A DNA stretch of 64,000 nt from Adiantum capillus-veneris (Eukaryota > Streptophyta > Polypodiopsida > Polypodiales > Pteridaceae). Shown piece after piece: positions 32,880 through 45,103 of the stretch (the stretch's first letter is position 1; every line of letters begins with the position of its first letter). The notes beneath the pieces were generated by a model. The model did no database searches. It was not told the DNA's origin and worked only from the letters and a program-made list of their open reading frames with translations. Both the position numbers and the translations under genes were made by a program. The stretch spans positions 93,119,912 through 93,183,911 of the forward strand of contig CM043963.1 of the NCBI GenBank assembly GCA_014529385.2. Reading direction: 5' to 3'.

Positions 32880-34740
32880 GGCGTATCTTGGTTTCATGGG
32901 ATATTGTGTTTGTGGAAGATTCTATTCAACCCTTGTTGTCATGTACTAGAGATAGTAATGTAAGCTCACAGGACATTTATGACAGTTTATTGCCTCTTTT
33001 TAGTGGTGGAAGCTTGAATGTAAATTCTGATGAGGCAAATGTATAGCCTATGAGGGTTTTTAAAATTGTTACAGATTATCCAATTTTTGATGCAGATATA
33101 CATGATGTACTTGATGAGGAAATGGTAGAGAATGAGTAGGTTAGAGGTATGCCAAAATGGTTGGTGCTTACTTTGCGTGATAGTAAATTTCATGCACCTT
33201 TGTCTAGTCACACTCGTTCAAGTTCTTGCCATGCATCTTATGCATCAGATTGCTATGATCTGGTTGTTTCCAATTTATGTGATGTTGAGGAACCTGTGTC
33301 TTTTGATGAAACACAGAATTGAAAAAATTGGATAGCTACCATGCAATCAAAATAAAGTGGGTTTACAAGTTGAAGCGTACTCCGGAGGCTAAAATTGATT
33401 GCTATAAGGCTTGACTTGTTGCAAAAGGCTATACACAACAAAAAGGCATAGATTATGAAGAGACCTTTGCTCCCACTTGTCGTATGACTAGTATGTGTTT
33501 TCTATGTGCATTGATAGCTCATTTTGGTTGGGATGGACATCAATTAGGCATTCTTATTGCTTTCTTAGATGGTGACATATTTGAGGAAGTTCATGTAACG
33601 TAGCCTTGTGGTTTTGTCAAGAAACAACAAGAGGATAAAGTGTGCAAATGTAAGAAATATTTCTTTGGGTTGAAGTAGTCTGCTCATGCTTGGTATGAGA
33701 AAGCTGACATTCATTTGTTCAAACAAGGATTTTGTAATAGTCCAGCAAAAAGCACTTTGTATGTGAAGCGTGACTTGTGATGTACTTCTCATCGTTGTTC
33801 TATGTGTGGATGATTTGATGCTCACTGGTCTGAATGAGACACATATTTTTGAATTTAAGGCTGATCTGAGTGCTACTTTCAAGTTGAAAGATTTGGGACT
33901 GTTGCATCATTACTTGGACATATAGTCTAAGCAGTACGATGGTGGTATTTCCTTGTGTCAGACAAGTTACACAGATACATTGCTATGTAAATTTGGACTT
34001 GAGGATAGCAAACATATTGCCACTCACATGGAAACAGGTTTGAAACTGAGCCTTCACAATGCTGGTGATCCTACCAATGTCACTCTTTACCAAATTTCCT
34101 TATTTATTTATGCAATATGAGGCCGCATATAAGAAAATTTATGTATAGCCTAGGGTCTAAGCATTGGTAGGATATCAAGTGGATCTTTCACTACTTGAAT
34201 GGCACTTTACATCTTGGGTTGTTTTATCCCAAGGGGGATCATTGCCGCCAGATTTACATGCATTTTCAAGCTCAGATTGTGCTGGTCGTTTTGACACACA
34301 AGTGTCACGAGTGCTTTATGTCTAATGCTTGGTAGTTCATGCATATCATGGTTGAGAAAGAAGAAACCTACTATGGGAAGTTCTAGTTGTGAGGCTAAGT
34401 ATAGGGAAGTCTTTACAACTATGGTTGAGTGTGTATGGTTCAGAAGCCTTATGGCTGATTTGGCTGCTCAACAAGACAATGCCAACATCATCTACATTGA
34501 CAATCAGAGTGCATTGGCAGTTGCAAGGAACCCAGTTTTTCATGCTCTCACAAAACACATTGCGGTGCATTATCCCTATGTCAGGGAGAGACTCTTAGCA
34601 AGAGATATTAGCTTGGCTTATGTGAACACAGGCCCACAATCTTGCAGACATTGTCAAAAAGGTATTATCTCGTGAGAAGTTTGAAGCTTTTGGCAAAGCT
34701 TCGGGCTTGCTCCCCTTTGTGGACTGATCCTATCCTCAAG
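32880..34740 (+). pseudogene. copia integrase tail, RT and RNase H remnant
   Basis: Frames change repeatedly: an early stop at 33043, stops around 33320-33420, then a further shift in the YVDD region (33780-33850 reads a damaged VDD). The RNase H part is the best preserved (34325-34600), with SWLRKKKPTMGSSSCEAKY and TIRVHWQLQ/DNQSALAVARN frames carrying the acidic residues, then HYPYVRERLLARDISLAYV. About 80% similar to the minus-strand copy by eye. Confidence 0.85.
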
Positions 34741-34800
34741 GCATGGCACTTCTCTATATAAGGCGGCTCTCATTCACCACATCACTCCCGGGGGTTTTTT

Positions 34801-35027
34801 TGTTACCGGATACATGTAGTAGAGACGTGTGTTAACACACTTAGGACCATCGGGGCTTTTTCCCTCACTAGGAGGTTTTTTCCCCTGTTCATTGTATATA
34901 CTCACATCACTCTAGGGGTATCTTATCTTTACATTGCACACTAAGTAATACACTCTTTATTGTGCGCCTTGATTTTCTTGCATCGTCTCCAAGCTGTGCG
35001 TGTTTTCTTGCAACCCTAATTTCAACA
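34801..35027 (+). repeat. copia 3' LTR of the second copy, 227 bp
   Basis: Starts TGTTACCGGATACATG after a purine-rich CCCGGGGGTTTTTT and ends AATTTCAACA. Same length as the LTR at 27219-27445. Confidence 0.9.
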
Positions 35028-35639
35028 AGACCTACCACCAAGGTTACTACTGACACATTGTGTGTAACACGGCATGGATGTGGTTGCAGGTAGTATGACC
35101 ATTAGTAAATCACCCTAAAAAATGAATCATTCCATTAGGAAGCCTGAATGGGGTCTAGGAGAGCCTCTTTATTTGGCAATTTAAGGAAGTCAAACCTTTA
35201 GTATTAAGAAAGTAATCAAAGGAAAACTTTTGAATTCAAACATGCAAAACGGCTAGTTTATTTGAATTCAAAGTTCCCCCCCAAAATGAAATTTAAAATG
35301 TAGCGGGTAAAACCGTATGTTGTAGCATATCTATGGAAAGAGCTCGACGCGTAGATTGCAGATCTATGATCTCCACTCAAATCGGAGATCACATGTGGCA
35401 GTTATGGAAGGCCAAAAATCATAAAATCGTCCACCTCCTTTTTGGGGGAAAGTGCCTCCTTTGACCACTCTTACACATCTCTTACACACCCACCTTTCTT
35501 GCACACATGGCATACACCTATTTGTCAAAATGTTAATCACCTCCATAAGCTCATGGAAAATAAAGAGGCCCTCCTACACACCATCCTCTTCCTAATGCTA
35601 AGGCTATTGAGGTGGAACTTCTACTTACTGACTGCCTTG
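35028..35639. other. unassigned stretch
   Basis: Nothing recognised between the copia LTR and the gypsy RT. Short frames only. Confidence 0.5.
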
Positions 35640-37479
35640 ATAAAGGGTTCATTCACCTAGTTCTTCACCATGGACAAATTCCTTTTTTCTAGTGAAGAAA
35701 AATATGGTAATTTGTGCATGTGTATAGACTATCGTGGTCTAAACATGGTCACTACTAGGAATAAGTATACATTTTCACAAGTGGATGAGTTATTTGATAA
35801 ACTCACCCATGCTTGTATTTTTATAAAAATAGATCTATAGCCTCGATATCATGAGTTACACATTAGGCTTGCTAATATACCTAAAACTACTTTTAAACAG
35901 GTTTGTACACTAGGTTTGGACACTACGAGTTTTTTTGTTATGCCTTTTGGGTTAACCAATGTGCCAGCTACTTTCATGGATCTTATAGATAATGTCTTAA
36001 AACCATATATGGGAAAATTTGTTATTTTTTTCTTGATGACATTCTACTGTACAGTGCCTCCTCTCAAGAGAGCACTTCTTGGGAGTTTCACCTCTTAGGC
36101 ATGTAAGTTACCACGTGAGTTCAACTGAATGGGTTTTTTAATTTCCAAAAGGTTTAAAATTTTAACAGGATTATATTAACAAAAAGGGTTTCTTAATTGA
36201 TTTTAGAAAAAAAACCATAAGTTTTTGAAGAAAAGGGGTCATTTTATTACCTTAAGCATGCAAGTAAAGTGTTTTTAAAAAAAATACTTTGAACAAACAT
36301 TATATGAATAGTTTCTTAAAGGTGCAACCCCCAAGAGCACTTATAGCATTTGAAGCAAGTGTTTGATTTACTATGGCGACACAAATTATATGCCAAAGAA
36401 TGCAACTGTGACTTTTTGAAAGATGAGATTCACTATTTGAGGCATATATTTTTGTCGGCGTTCACATGGATAAATTCAAAGTGGATGCCATTTGTAACTG
36501 GCCCTCTCTTAACAAACCTAGAAGAGCTTTATATTTTCTTGGGATTTGTAGGTTTTAATCTACTGTTTGTTAGTAACTACACTCAATTATTGTTCCTATG
36601 ATGAACCAATTGAAAGCCAATGGTGGAAAAGCCTTTCAGTGTGGGGAGAAGCTCAACAACAAAGCTTGGATGCAATCAAGGTTGCTCTAGCTAGTACACC
36701 CATTTAAGCTATTGCGAATCCCATGAAAACTTTTGTGCTCTAAACAGATGCTAGTAATTGTGCTATTGGAGGAGTCCTTCTACAAGAGGGAAGTTCAACT
36801 GCATTTCAAAGCAAGAAACTTGATTTTGCACAACAAAATTATTAAGACTAGGAAAAAAAACTCTAGGCACTAGTGTGTGTTTTGAAAACATGGTGACATT
36901 ATTCATATGGGGCTCAATTTAAAATTGTGTTTGACCATGAAAGTGTAAAATGGTTTACACAAAAAATTGATTTGAAGGGTCAAAAAACCAAGTGGCAGTC
37001 TCACGTATCCTTACCATGGAGTCTGTCTATCCACGTGTTTGGGATAGATCCCACTCTCCTCTCTCTCAAACTCCACCCACGCATCGCTGGGATACTCGGG
37101 GTTACAAATAAGGAGTTTTAAAAATAGTCCTTGAAGGCACGCAATATACACAATTTATACATAGTGACTCCTTCTCCCCCCCTCGAGCTCCAGAATGACT
37201 TTAATTTGGTCATCAAAAGTGGCAGACATCACAAACTCTCTTATGTACATGCTACACGTACTGAATGGTACAATATCTTGCCCAAGAAAAGCTTCGGACA
37301 CAATGAACGAGCCATCATGGGTTGGTAGCCTCTTTGACTATACAGGTTGTGAGTTTCACCACACGTAGTCATTGTTCATTCTAATGGCTAGATTGACCAA
37401 AAGACGACAAAGAGGAATTTTGGCAGTAGGTAATTATATAGCATACTCTCTGCATCAATCCAACCTAAAGAGATGTGAT
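35640..37479 (+). pseudogene. Ty3/gypsy RT, RNase H and integrase scraps
   Basis: RT blocks: YGNLCMCIDYRGLNMV, TRNKYTFSQVDELFDKL, FIKIDL near 35820, [19 protein letters not shown] (35935-35980), then the active site, readable as LDD only with a 1-base shift near 36040. A 230-bp unrelated stretch (about 36100-36330) interrupts. The thumb and connection follow: VFDLLWRHKLYAKECNCDF, LRHIF, FLGFVGFNLLFVSNYTQL. RNase H follows with TDASNCAIGGVLLQEGSS (36745-36800) and FKIVFDHESVKWF. Beyond 37000 only weak integrase-like text remains. A copia-type element is inserted at 37480. Confidence 0.75.
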
Positions 37480-37673
37480 TGTTGGGGTAAAGCCCCATGT
37501 GGCTGGTTAGGCCAGGCGCCCGCCCACTATATTTATTCATTATGTACATAATAGAATAAGGACACTCACATGCTGAAAGTGAGTTTTAGCCCCTGTAAAC
37601 ACAAGTCTCCTCTTCTCCTCTCTTTTCCATTGTTGTTGCACACACTCCCACACGCTCCCACTCGTGCACTTCA
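37480..37673 (+). repeat. 5' LTR of the TR-GAG-like element
   Basis: Begins TGTTGGGG at 37480 and ends ACTTCA at 37673, before a tRNA-Met-like primer site. A CTATATTTATTC stretch near 37530 is the only TATA-like sequence. Confidence 0.85.
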
Positions 37674-39269
37674 TCTAGTATCTGAGCCAACGATCGGAGA
37701 GCACCATTGGAGCTCGACGGGGAAGCAATAAAAATTACAGCACGCTCTTGAAGAGTTTTTTTTTCCTATCAAATGGTTAGCGTTCATGCCAATCCTATCG
37801 AGTCTTGATTGATTTCTTGTGCTCTTCAACTTTGTAGAAGAAAGTTTTCTCAAAATCCTCACCAATTTTGAGATACATCATTCAGACTGCTTGTAGGTCG
37901 TGTAGGATAGTCTGCAGATTTTGCAGATCAGATTTCTCTTGGTTAGAGTCAGAACTTCAAGTTGATTCCCATGATTCCTTACCATTGTGAGTACTCTACA
38001 ACTTTAGAGAAGGAAATTTTGCACGCTTTGGACAGTAGGGTGGTCTACTTTTGCAGGTTCTTCTACTTATAGGTCCTTTGCATTGCAGGAGTTGTTTGGC
38101 GTATGTACATATATGCATATGTAGAGATACACTTGCAAATTGATATACAGATGATGTATGCATATTGTGGTGATTTTGAGTGCTTTCTGATCTGATTGAG
38201 GACATGCAAAGAGCTCAGATTGAGCTTGTTGGTTCTCTTGTTTTGTGCATATATGGTTTGCTCTTTATGAAGAGAGTGTGAGATGAGAATTTAGTAAATT
38301 TATGCACATACGTTGAGAACATCTTGTGGATGCATGCACTCTTATGGACTCTCAGGATTCGAGAGTGGATTCATCATAGGTTATGTGCATTGGCTTGTGC
38401 AATTGAGCAGATTTTGAAAAATGTGGTGCACGAATTTACAGAAAGTTTTGCAAGCATTTTTGGCACAATTGTGAGCTGAATTTTTAGGTGATACAGATGC
38501 TCATTTGATACACATTTGGTGCATGCTTTGGTGCTTGTTTGTATTGCCGTGTGGGCGCACATGATGTGCACTTTTTGATCGATGATATTATTTGCCTTGT
38601 AATGCAATATGTGTCACTGTTGATTTTCAGCTGTTTTGAGCATCAATTTGTGCCATATTTTGGTTGGTTTTCATCCAGGTTTCTGCTAGTATATGCCTTG
38701 CTTGTAGAGTGTGGTTGATACACTTTGTGTTTCGGATTACAGGATTGTTTTCCAGGTTCAGGGAGTTGAGACTTTGGGGAAGCTCATGTATGCTTGAGTG
38801 TGGATTTTGAACACGATTTGCTCATGGTTTTGAGCACGTTTATGACATGTATGTTTATTATGGTTAGATAGCTAAAATATTATTGATGTCGGATTTTTTT
38901 GTACTTTTGTGTATTCATGTGCATGGTTTGTAGTCATGTCTGATTGCATTTGGCACTCAGTGGTTGCTTTTCCGTAGGTTTTTTGCATCGCATTGTGAGA
39001 ATGTTTTCTCACCGGATTATGTCATTTGACATATATGTGATAATCTTTGCAGGAGGGAGATTGTTGATGATAGATTCATCGGTTACCACATAGTGCTCTT
39101 GGATTAGAGCTGATTTTTGGAATCATTTGATCACCATATTTGCTGACAGTTATCTTAGATAGCTTATGCCAGGTTATGTTGTATTTTGACAGTACTTGGT
39201 GTATGAGTTAGCCAGGCTTTGGCTATTGTCAGTTGATTGATTTGTGCTTGATATTATCATAGGTTATCG

Positions 39270-40160
39270 CCATGGATTTGGCATGTACATCATTGTTAGG
39301 GTTTATGCTTTTCCATACAAAGTTTGATGGTTCAAACTTTGAGCATCGGAAAGAAGTATACATGATGCATTGACTCAGTTGGGCCAAGTGTTGCCACTAC
39401 AGGGCATGGATGCTAGGCTAGAATGTATGACTGCTAATGAGTGGGAGGACTTGGACGAGCTTACACGTTTGACAATTATGGTACACCTCGGGAGTTTATC
39501 TATTGCATTGGTTTGGATGCATGTACAACTAAAGATTTATTGTAAAGATTGTGCAATTCTTTTGGCACAAATGAGTCTAGAGAGAGGCCTACAGTCAAAA
39601 GGAAAATCTTGCAGACATAGAGATGTTGTGTGTTGGCATTGAGGTCATACAAGGCACGTACGTAGGCATTGTTTTTGGTGGATGAGATAGCGCAGGAGAC
39701 AACACAGGAGAGATGCTATCACTTTGGGTGATGGGGGAGCAGATAAAGCATATGAGGCTACACATGACTAAGATTTTGACTTTGCTTCCATGTTTACTCT
39801 TGACTTTCTTGTGTCGATTTTTGATGACACATTACCTTTGCATTGGATACTAGATGTGAGTGCTAGATTTCACGTCACACGAGTCATGAGTGGTTTAGCA
39901 CATATGCTAGTGGTGTGCTTGGACATGTGTAGATGATGGTTGAATGCATGACATAGTTGGTGCAGGTTGTTGCATCCTATGTGTTGCAAGATGTACACCA
40001 TGTGCCAGGTTTGCTATAGAGCTTGATCTCTGTGAGTCAGTTATTACAAGATAGTGGATGCCATGTAGTGCTCGACAAGCACAGTTTCAGATTGCATCGT
40101 GGACAGATAGTCATAGTGAGAGGTGCTAGTGTTGGTACCATTCATGAAATGTAAGTACAT
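39270..40160 (+). pseudogene. copia-type gag and protease
   Basis: Gag text starts near MDLACTSLLGFMLFHTKFDGSNF-like codons at about 39271 and continues in a second frame (39370-39642: TQLGQVLPLQGMDARLE, ANEWEDLDELTRLTI, VHLGSLSIA). The zinc knuckle reads CWH.GHTRHVRRHC (39630-39672), with the second Cys turned into a TGA stop. The protease follows near 39840: LHWILDVSARFHVTR, where the usual DSGAS is DVSAR, so the active-site Ser-Gly is altered. The block corresponding to VPGLLMSLISVSQLL (around 40000-40045) and the DKHSFRLHRGQIVIVRGASVG region (40075-40135) follow. Inactive. Confidence 0.75.
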
Positions 40161-40941
40161 CACATGCAAGATGGAACAATATTTTGTGAGTACATAGCCA
40201 TGCAAAGGGATGGGGCATGTCTCCTTTGTGAATAGGTTGCATGATGCTCTAGTTGTGAGCACGTTGAGCCAATTGTGCAGAAAATTGTGCAGTAGGGCAT
40301 GTGATTTGTGGATACGATGACGAATATGATGGCTTGAGCACTTGGGATTCAGCCGTGATTCAGTCGTTCATGGATATGTTTAGGCTAAAGGTTGATGCAT
40401 GTGAGTTGGAGTTAGGCATTGCTCTTGCCACTAGGGTTCAAGATAGACAGATACTCTTGGTGTGCATGTGATATGTGATGGATACAAGAATGGATTCCAA
40501 GGATCGAAGTTTGGGTCTTAGAGTGATTTCCATGAGTGGAGTTCTGAGCTAGGTTTGATTAAGATGGTCAAATTGGTAGAGATTGCTAGGATTGCATTAG
40601 CATTCAGGAGTCTCATGTACAAGACATTGATCTCGAGACCCAAGATTACATTTGTGGTAGGTGCATTTATAGTGGGAGAAGTCATCCATGAAGTGGCTGA
40701 TATTGGCCTAGAGCATAGGGGCACTTTGCAGCGTATGGTGAGATAGTTGTGGGATGTGTGCAGCTTTGGTGAGGAGTATGTGGTCAATCGCTCTATACTT
40801 CCTCTATAATTAGAGTTGGATGCACAAACATTTAGTGAGCTAGTGGGGCGTTGGCTGAGGTCATACTTGTGATGGCCTTGTACAGGTTTTGTACGGTTTT
40901 CTTTTCTATCTCACGACCACATCGGCCTTTATGTGCGAGGT
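40160..40941. other. interior tail of the TR-GAG-like element
   Basis: No pol domain. A 63-codon frame (40555-40746) reads plausible protein (KMVKLVEIARIALAFRSLM, FIVGEVIHEVADIGLEHRG) but matches nothing I know. The segment just before the 3' LTR lacks a convincing polypurine tract. Confidence 0.5.
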
Positions 40942-41134
40942 TGTTGGGGTAAAGCCCCATGTGGCAGGTTAAGCCAAGCGCCCACCCACTATACTTATTC
41001 ATTATGTATATATTAGAATAAGGGGGCTCACATGTTGATAGTGAGTTTTAGCCCCTACAAACACAAGTCTCCTCTTCTCCTCTCTTCTCCATCGTTGCAC
41101 ACACAATGGCACATGCTCCCACTCACGCCCTTTA
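40942..41134 (+). repeat. 3' LTR of the TR-GAG-like element
   Basis: Starts TGTTGGGG at 40942 and ends CTTTA at 41134 (5' LTR CTTCA), next to the GTGAT target duplication. Confidence 0.85.
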
Positions 41135-41139
41135 GTGAT

Positions 41140-42128
41140 TATCAAGTATGGATCCAAAATATCACTCAAAGGGTCATTATCAAGATTTTTTGACTCTATA
41201 GTTGTCAAAGTGGCTGCATCCTTTGATGGAGCTACATGGGCAACCGTCAACACAAAAACAGCAACCGCTGATGTCATCACAAGAGAAGAATTGCTTTCTT
41301 GAGTTATGTGGATTGGGATTTCTTCTTGGAAATCATCTTCTTTGGATTGGTTTCTTGTAAGAATTGGTAATTTTTAAACAATAGGATGGAAACTAAGGAG
41401 TGAGAATACATTGGGTGAGAGAGAGAATTATAGAAGGTGGGTGTGTGAAGAGAGGAGAGTGGGTGGGAGAGGTGAGAAGAGAGGAATGGAAGGGCGAGTA
41501 TCAAGAAAGGGACATATAAATAGAGAGGAATGGAGAGGAGAGGTAGAGGGTAATGAGAGGAGGAGTGGAATAGAATCTTGAGGGATTGAGAGTGTGAGAG
41601 TAATAGTGAGAGAATTTTAGTCCATGATTGGAAGTGATAAGCTCAAGAGCTTGAGATCTTGAGAGTAGAGAGATAGAGTATGAGTGAAAAGAGAAAAGGG
41701 GAGTGCAAAGGGAGAGTGTGAGAGTGAAAGTGAGAGGCTTAAAATCTGAGAGGCTAAGAGTGAGAGTTTTAGAGTGTGAAAGGAAAAGGGAGTGTAAGGA
41801 GACATTCCCCTTTTGTAGGAAAGGAGAGGGCGTGGTTGGCACGCCCCCTAATGGTCATGCAATAGATGTGAATGTAGGTAGAATGCCTCACGTGGACTAC
41901 GGCCATGGGCCACCCTCGTGGGGTGCATGTCCACACGGACAATCTATGTAGGCTACCCCTTGGACTGTGCATCCACACCCCGTTGGAGAGGGGGAATGGG
42001 GAACATGCCCAACACACACAAATATGTATCTCTATAGCCCAGAGCATTCACATTACCCCTATCCTCCTTAAAAACACCTTCAAACAACACAAATTTGCAT
42101 AGCAAACGCACATTTTCACTCAACTCAA

Positions 42129-42131
<3 letters not shown>
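41140..42131. other. purine-rich and GC-skewed non-coding stretch
   Basis: 41390-41800 is strongly purine-skewed on the plus strand, a loose mixture of GAGA, GTGAGAG and GGAGAGG units, probably a degenerate expanded GA repeat. 41800-42000 is richer in G and C with CCATGGGCCACC- and GTGGGGTGCATG-like phrases, which recur loosely at 43690-43810. No gene called. Confidence 0.5.

Positions 42132-42174
<43 letters not shown>
42132..42174. repeat. (CA)n microsatellite, about 43 bp
   Basis: Uninterrupted CA array. Confidence 0.97.
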
Positions 42175-42178
<4 letters not shown>

Positions 42179-42316
42179 TTGTGCCGATCACAACTCACCA
42201 CACACCCGCAAATGCCACCATTTTCTATGTTCCCACACACTCAAACACCACACACTATCTCTCTTTGCACACACAACCGTCGGTGGGGCATACATGCCAA
42301 CGCACACCCAAGGACA

Positions 42317-42965
42317 CACTGCACAAGAGCAAAAGAGAAGGAGGGAAGGGAGTCGACACAACAAAAATGATGCACTTCAAGGGGAAACTCTAAATTCACC
42401 TAGATTGCAACAACACAATTGCAACAGCCTCTCCTTGTGGATTCCTCACACACGGGCACACACCTCCATGGTGGAGACTAAAAACCTCCTTCTTGGCTCC
42501 TTGATCAAAAGGAAAAGCCCCCAATACAATGCCCAAGTCCTCTTTTTTGAGGGATCCTACAAATTCAATTTGGAAGATTTGCTCATAGCTACACACACTG
42601 CACAAGAGAAAAAGAGAAAGGGGGAAAGCGAATCAACATAGAAAAAATGAGGCACTTCAAGGGGAAACTCTCAATACACCAATCAACAACCATGCAACCT
42701 TCTTTACATTGCCATAGCTGCAACCGGCTTGCAAAAATGCACACTAAATAGCCTCTCCCTATGGCTTCCTCACACACGGGCACACACCTCCATAGTGGTG
42801 ACAAAGAACCTCCTTCTTGGCTTTTCGTTCAAAAGGAAAATCCCCCAATATAATGCCCAGATCCTCTTTTTTGAGGGACCCTTTTTATTTTTATTATGTT
42901 TGGCTTGTTGATACAAAAAATCTACTCAATGTAGAAGATATGCTCACAACTACACACATGGCACA
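42317..42965. repeat. tandem duplication, units of about 281 and 368 bp
   Basis: 42317-42597 and 42598-42965 both begin ACTGCACAAGAG.AAAAGAGAAG and share GCACTTCAAGGGGAAACTCT, CCTCACACACGGGCACAC and CCTCTTTTTTGAGGGA, ending at GATATGCTCACA-like text. The second copy has extra sequence of about 60 bp after the first 100 bp and a further short insertion late in the unit. No coding interpretation. Confidence 0.85.
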
Positions 42966-43839
42966 TTGCCCTTTAGAAGCCCTGCACACTTCAGTTCCCT
43001 CTCTCTCATAATTAACCACATGAAGCACCCCAAGGGGCAACAATGGTGCCGTCGTTGCTCCCTTGTGCGAGTTTACCTTCAGAAAACCTTTGGGGGGGTC
43101 GGGCAAGGCTCTCCCGGTGTGATCACACCCCACAAGCACCCAACCACATCATCACCTACTCCACATGTGTCGTGGAAACCACTACTGCTTAGGTCCACCC
43201 AAAAACACCATAGCAGCACCTTGAATCGCCGTGCACACCACAAACGCAGTGCTTACCTAGCTGGCAGCTACCATTGAATTCAACTATCAATATCACCACC
43301 TGACTGGCAACTACCGCTGACTTCAGCCATCAATATCTTAGGGATCCAAACTTTGATTAACATGCCATTGACTCGTATGACCTTCATATACTACATATTT
43401 CTCATTGAAACCTTGTCAAGGCTGAGAAAACTCCAGATGTCACGCTTTCCAATGGGACAAAAAAGGCTCAAAATTGGCCCCGTTGAAACTTCAAATGCCT
43501 GTATCCTGGCAACCGGAACTCCAATTGTTAATTCGTGAAGATGGACATTCTCCACAATTCAAGCACTTCAGCCATACACTTTAGGATCTATCTTTCCAAA
43601 CTTGCACTTCACACTTGTTTCACTACCCATGCTTGCACCTGCTAGATCATACATACAGGTGTTTGTGCCCTCTCATATGATCATGACACTTTGGGTGCAC
43701 CACCATCCATGGGGCAGTCCACATGGACATGTGGATTGTGGGTTGCACACATTCCACATGGTGACCCCGTGGATGGGGCATCCACGGGCCCTGTCGCGGG
43801 GCCACCCCCGAAACTCCAAGAGCTTTGCCAATACTCTCC
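42966..43839. other. unassigned stretch with a short tandem repeat
   Basis: 43256-43298 and 43302-43343 are diverged tandem copies (CTGGCA.CTACC.TTGAATTCA vs CTGGCAACTACCGCTGACTTCA, both followed by CATCAATATC-like text). Otherwise no feature is recognised. Confidence 0.5.
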
Positions 43840-43869
43840 TCATGGTTACAAAGTGTATGAGAACCAATT

Positions 43870-44630
43870 TCTAAAACTCTAGGAGAAGTGGTCTTCTTCA
43901 CTAGGGGAAGGAGAGAGAGCACCTGATTATTTAAAGAAACATTGTTTCTTGGTTTGGCTTTAATCGATCTTAAGGAAAAAGGTAAAAGGAAAATTCCTAG
44001 CATCCTATGACCAGGCTATTCTCCATGCAAGGGAGAAGGATCATAAGTTCCAAGAACAATTGCAAGCAAGAATTGAGTCCTCAGGCGAGGATAGCTCCAG
44101 TAAACCACAAAACCTCACAATAGGAGCTCTTGTAGTAGATCACTAACTAGCTAGAGATCCTCGTAAATTTGGTTCAAGGTGTCAGACCCCCACCACCAAC
44201 TAATTAAATAGATCAACAAGGTCCCAAAGGCAGGCACGGGAGTATGTGTGTTATAATTGTGAGCAAATAGGGCATGGCATGTATATTTCCCTTGCCCTCA
44301 CCAAGCTCAAGGGAATGTCAATCCACACCAACCACCTCAATAGTAGGTGACTCCTCCATGGGCTAGGCTAGCAGGCAATTTTGTTGCACCCATGGAACCA
44401 GCTATATAAATATCAAGACCTCTTACACCACCACCACTACTTACACCAATAGAAAGTTCCCCACTTTTCCCATGAGGTGAGAAGTGGGCAGTTTCAATCA
44501 TTAGCTTGGACCATGGAAGAGACAACGGGAAATAAAAAGTGTATGAGGCTGGTGCAATGTCACTCCTTCATCTCTCATCCAACATGAGGAGGGCCTAATC
44601 CAAGATGGTAAGTACTAGGAGAGCTAAGGT
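43870..44630 (+). pseudogene. Tat-like gag remnant
   Basis: Text such as APDYLKKHCFLVWL (from 43920), KVKGKFLASYDQAILHARE and KDHKFQEQLQARIESSGED (43980-44095) runs to YVCYNCEQIGHGMY (44245-44285), a zinc knuckle whose final Cys is lost or shifted (CPCPHQAQGN in the next frame). Stops are frequent. Confidence 0.65.
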
Positions 44631-44659
44631 TAAGTCAGTTGGGTCTATCAGTGCATGAA

Positions 44660-45100
44660 CCATCAAAGATATAGTACCAGTGATAGATCATGAGATCAAG
44701 GATCAATGGATCTCTATTTTTTATCTAGATGGAGGTGCAAAAATCTATGTGATGACAATTTTTTGTATGCACAGACTATGATTGGAAGTGAATGAGCACA
44801 CTTCCTTGCAAGCAAAGATGGTCAACAATGTTCATGTTGCATACGTAGGCAAGGTAAACGGTGTGAAGGTAATAGTTTTTGGGGTGAGTGTGTCAACAGA
44901 CACATATGTGATTTTCACCAATGAGGAGGGCTACCTGCTAATTTTATGGAGGCCCTGGCTAATGGAAATGAAGGCTAGAAAAGACTAGGAAACCAAAGCA
45001 TTGGATTTGTAACTCAAGAGAAAATCTAGAGGGAAGCAACAAAAGACTGTGTATGACATGAAGTTAGGCAGGCAACAAAATCTAGAGCTAGAGTCCACAA
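44660..45100 (+). pseudogene. Tat-like protease region
   Basis: VIDHEIKDQWISIFYLDGGAKIYVMT (44680-44755 in part) corresponds to the retropepsin active-site region, with LDGGA where DSGA is usual in other lineages. It continues EVNEHTSLQAKMVNNVHVAY, VSVSTDTYV and GYLLILWRPWLMEMKAR with the usual ILGRPWL block mutated to ILWRPWL. Confidence 0.6.
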
Positions 45101-45103
45101 CAA

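Larger units (their letters stand above)
32880..35027 (+). mobile_element. second copia copy, 5'-truncated within integrase
   Basis: Same family as 27219-31560 but on the plus strand and more decayed. It starts abruptly at RILVSWDIVFVEDS (the integrase C-terminal part), so about half the element is missing. Matching blocks continue with RDSNVSSQDIYD, RGMPKWLV, a deletion that removes the NDTWTL...GTK part of RT (near 33345), QQKGIDYEETFAPTCRMT, GDIFEEV, LGLFYPKG and SWLRKKKPTMGSSSCEAKY, then RNase H LAVARNPVFHALTKHIAVHY. It ends with a complete 227-bp LTR. Confidence 0.9.
37475..41139 (+). mobile_element. complete non-autonomous copia-type LTR element (TR-GAG-like)
   Basis: The LTRs at 37480-37673 and 40942-41134 (about 194 bp, roughly 88% identical) both start TGTTGGGGTAAAGCCCCATG. 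Identical 5-bp direct repeats GTGAT at 37475-37479 and 41135-41139 mark the target duplication. A primer site resembling the initiator tRNA-Met complement follows the 5' LTR (TAGTATCTGAGCC; canonical TGGTATCAGAGC). Inside there is a gag and protease but no integrase, RT or RNase H, and the space is too small for a full pol. The element is therefore non-autonomous and sits inside the older gypsy remnant. Confidence 0.85.
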
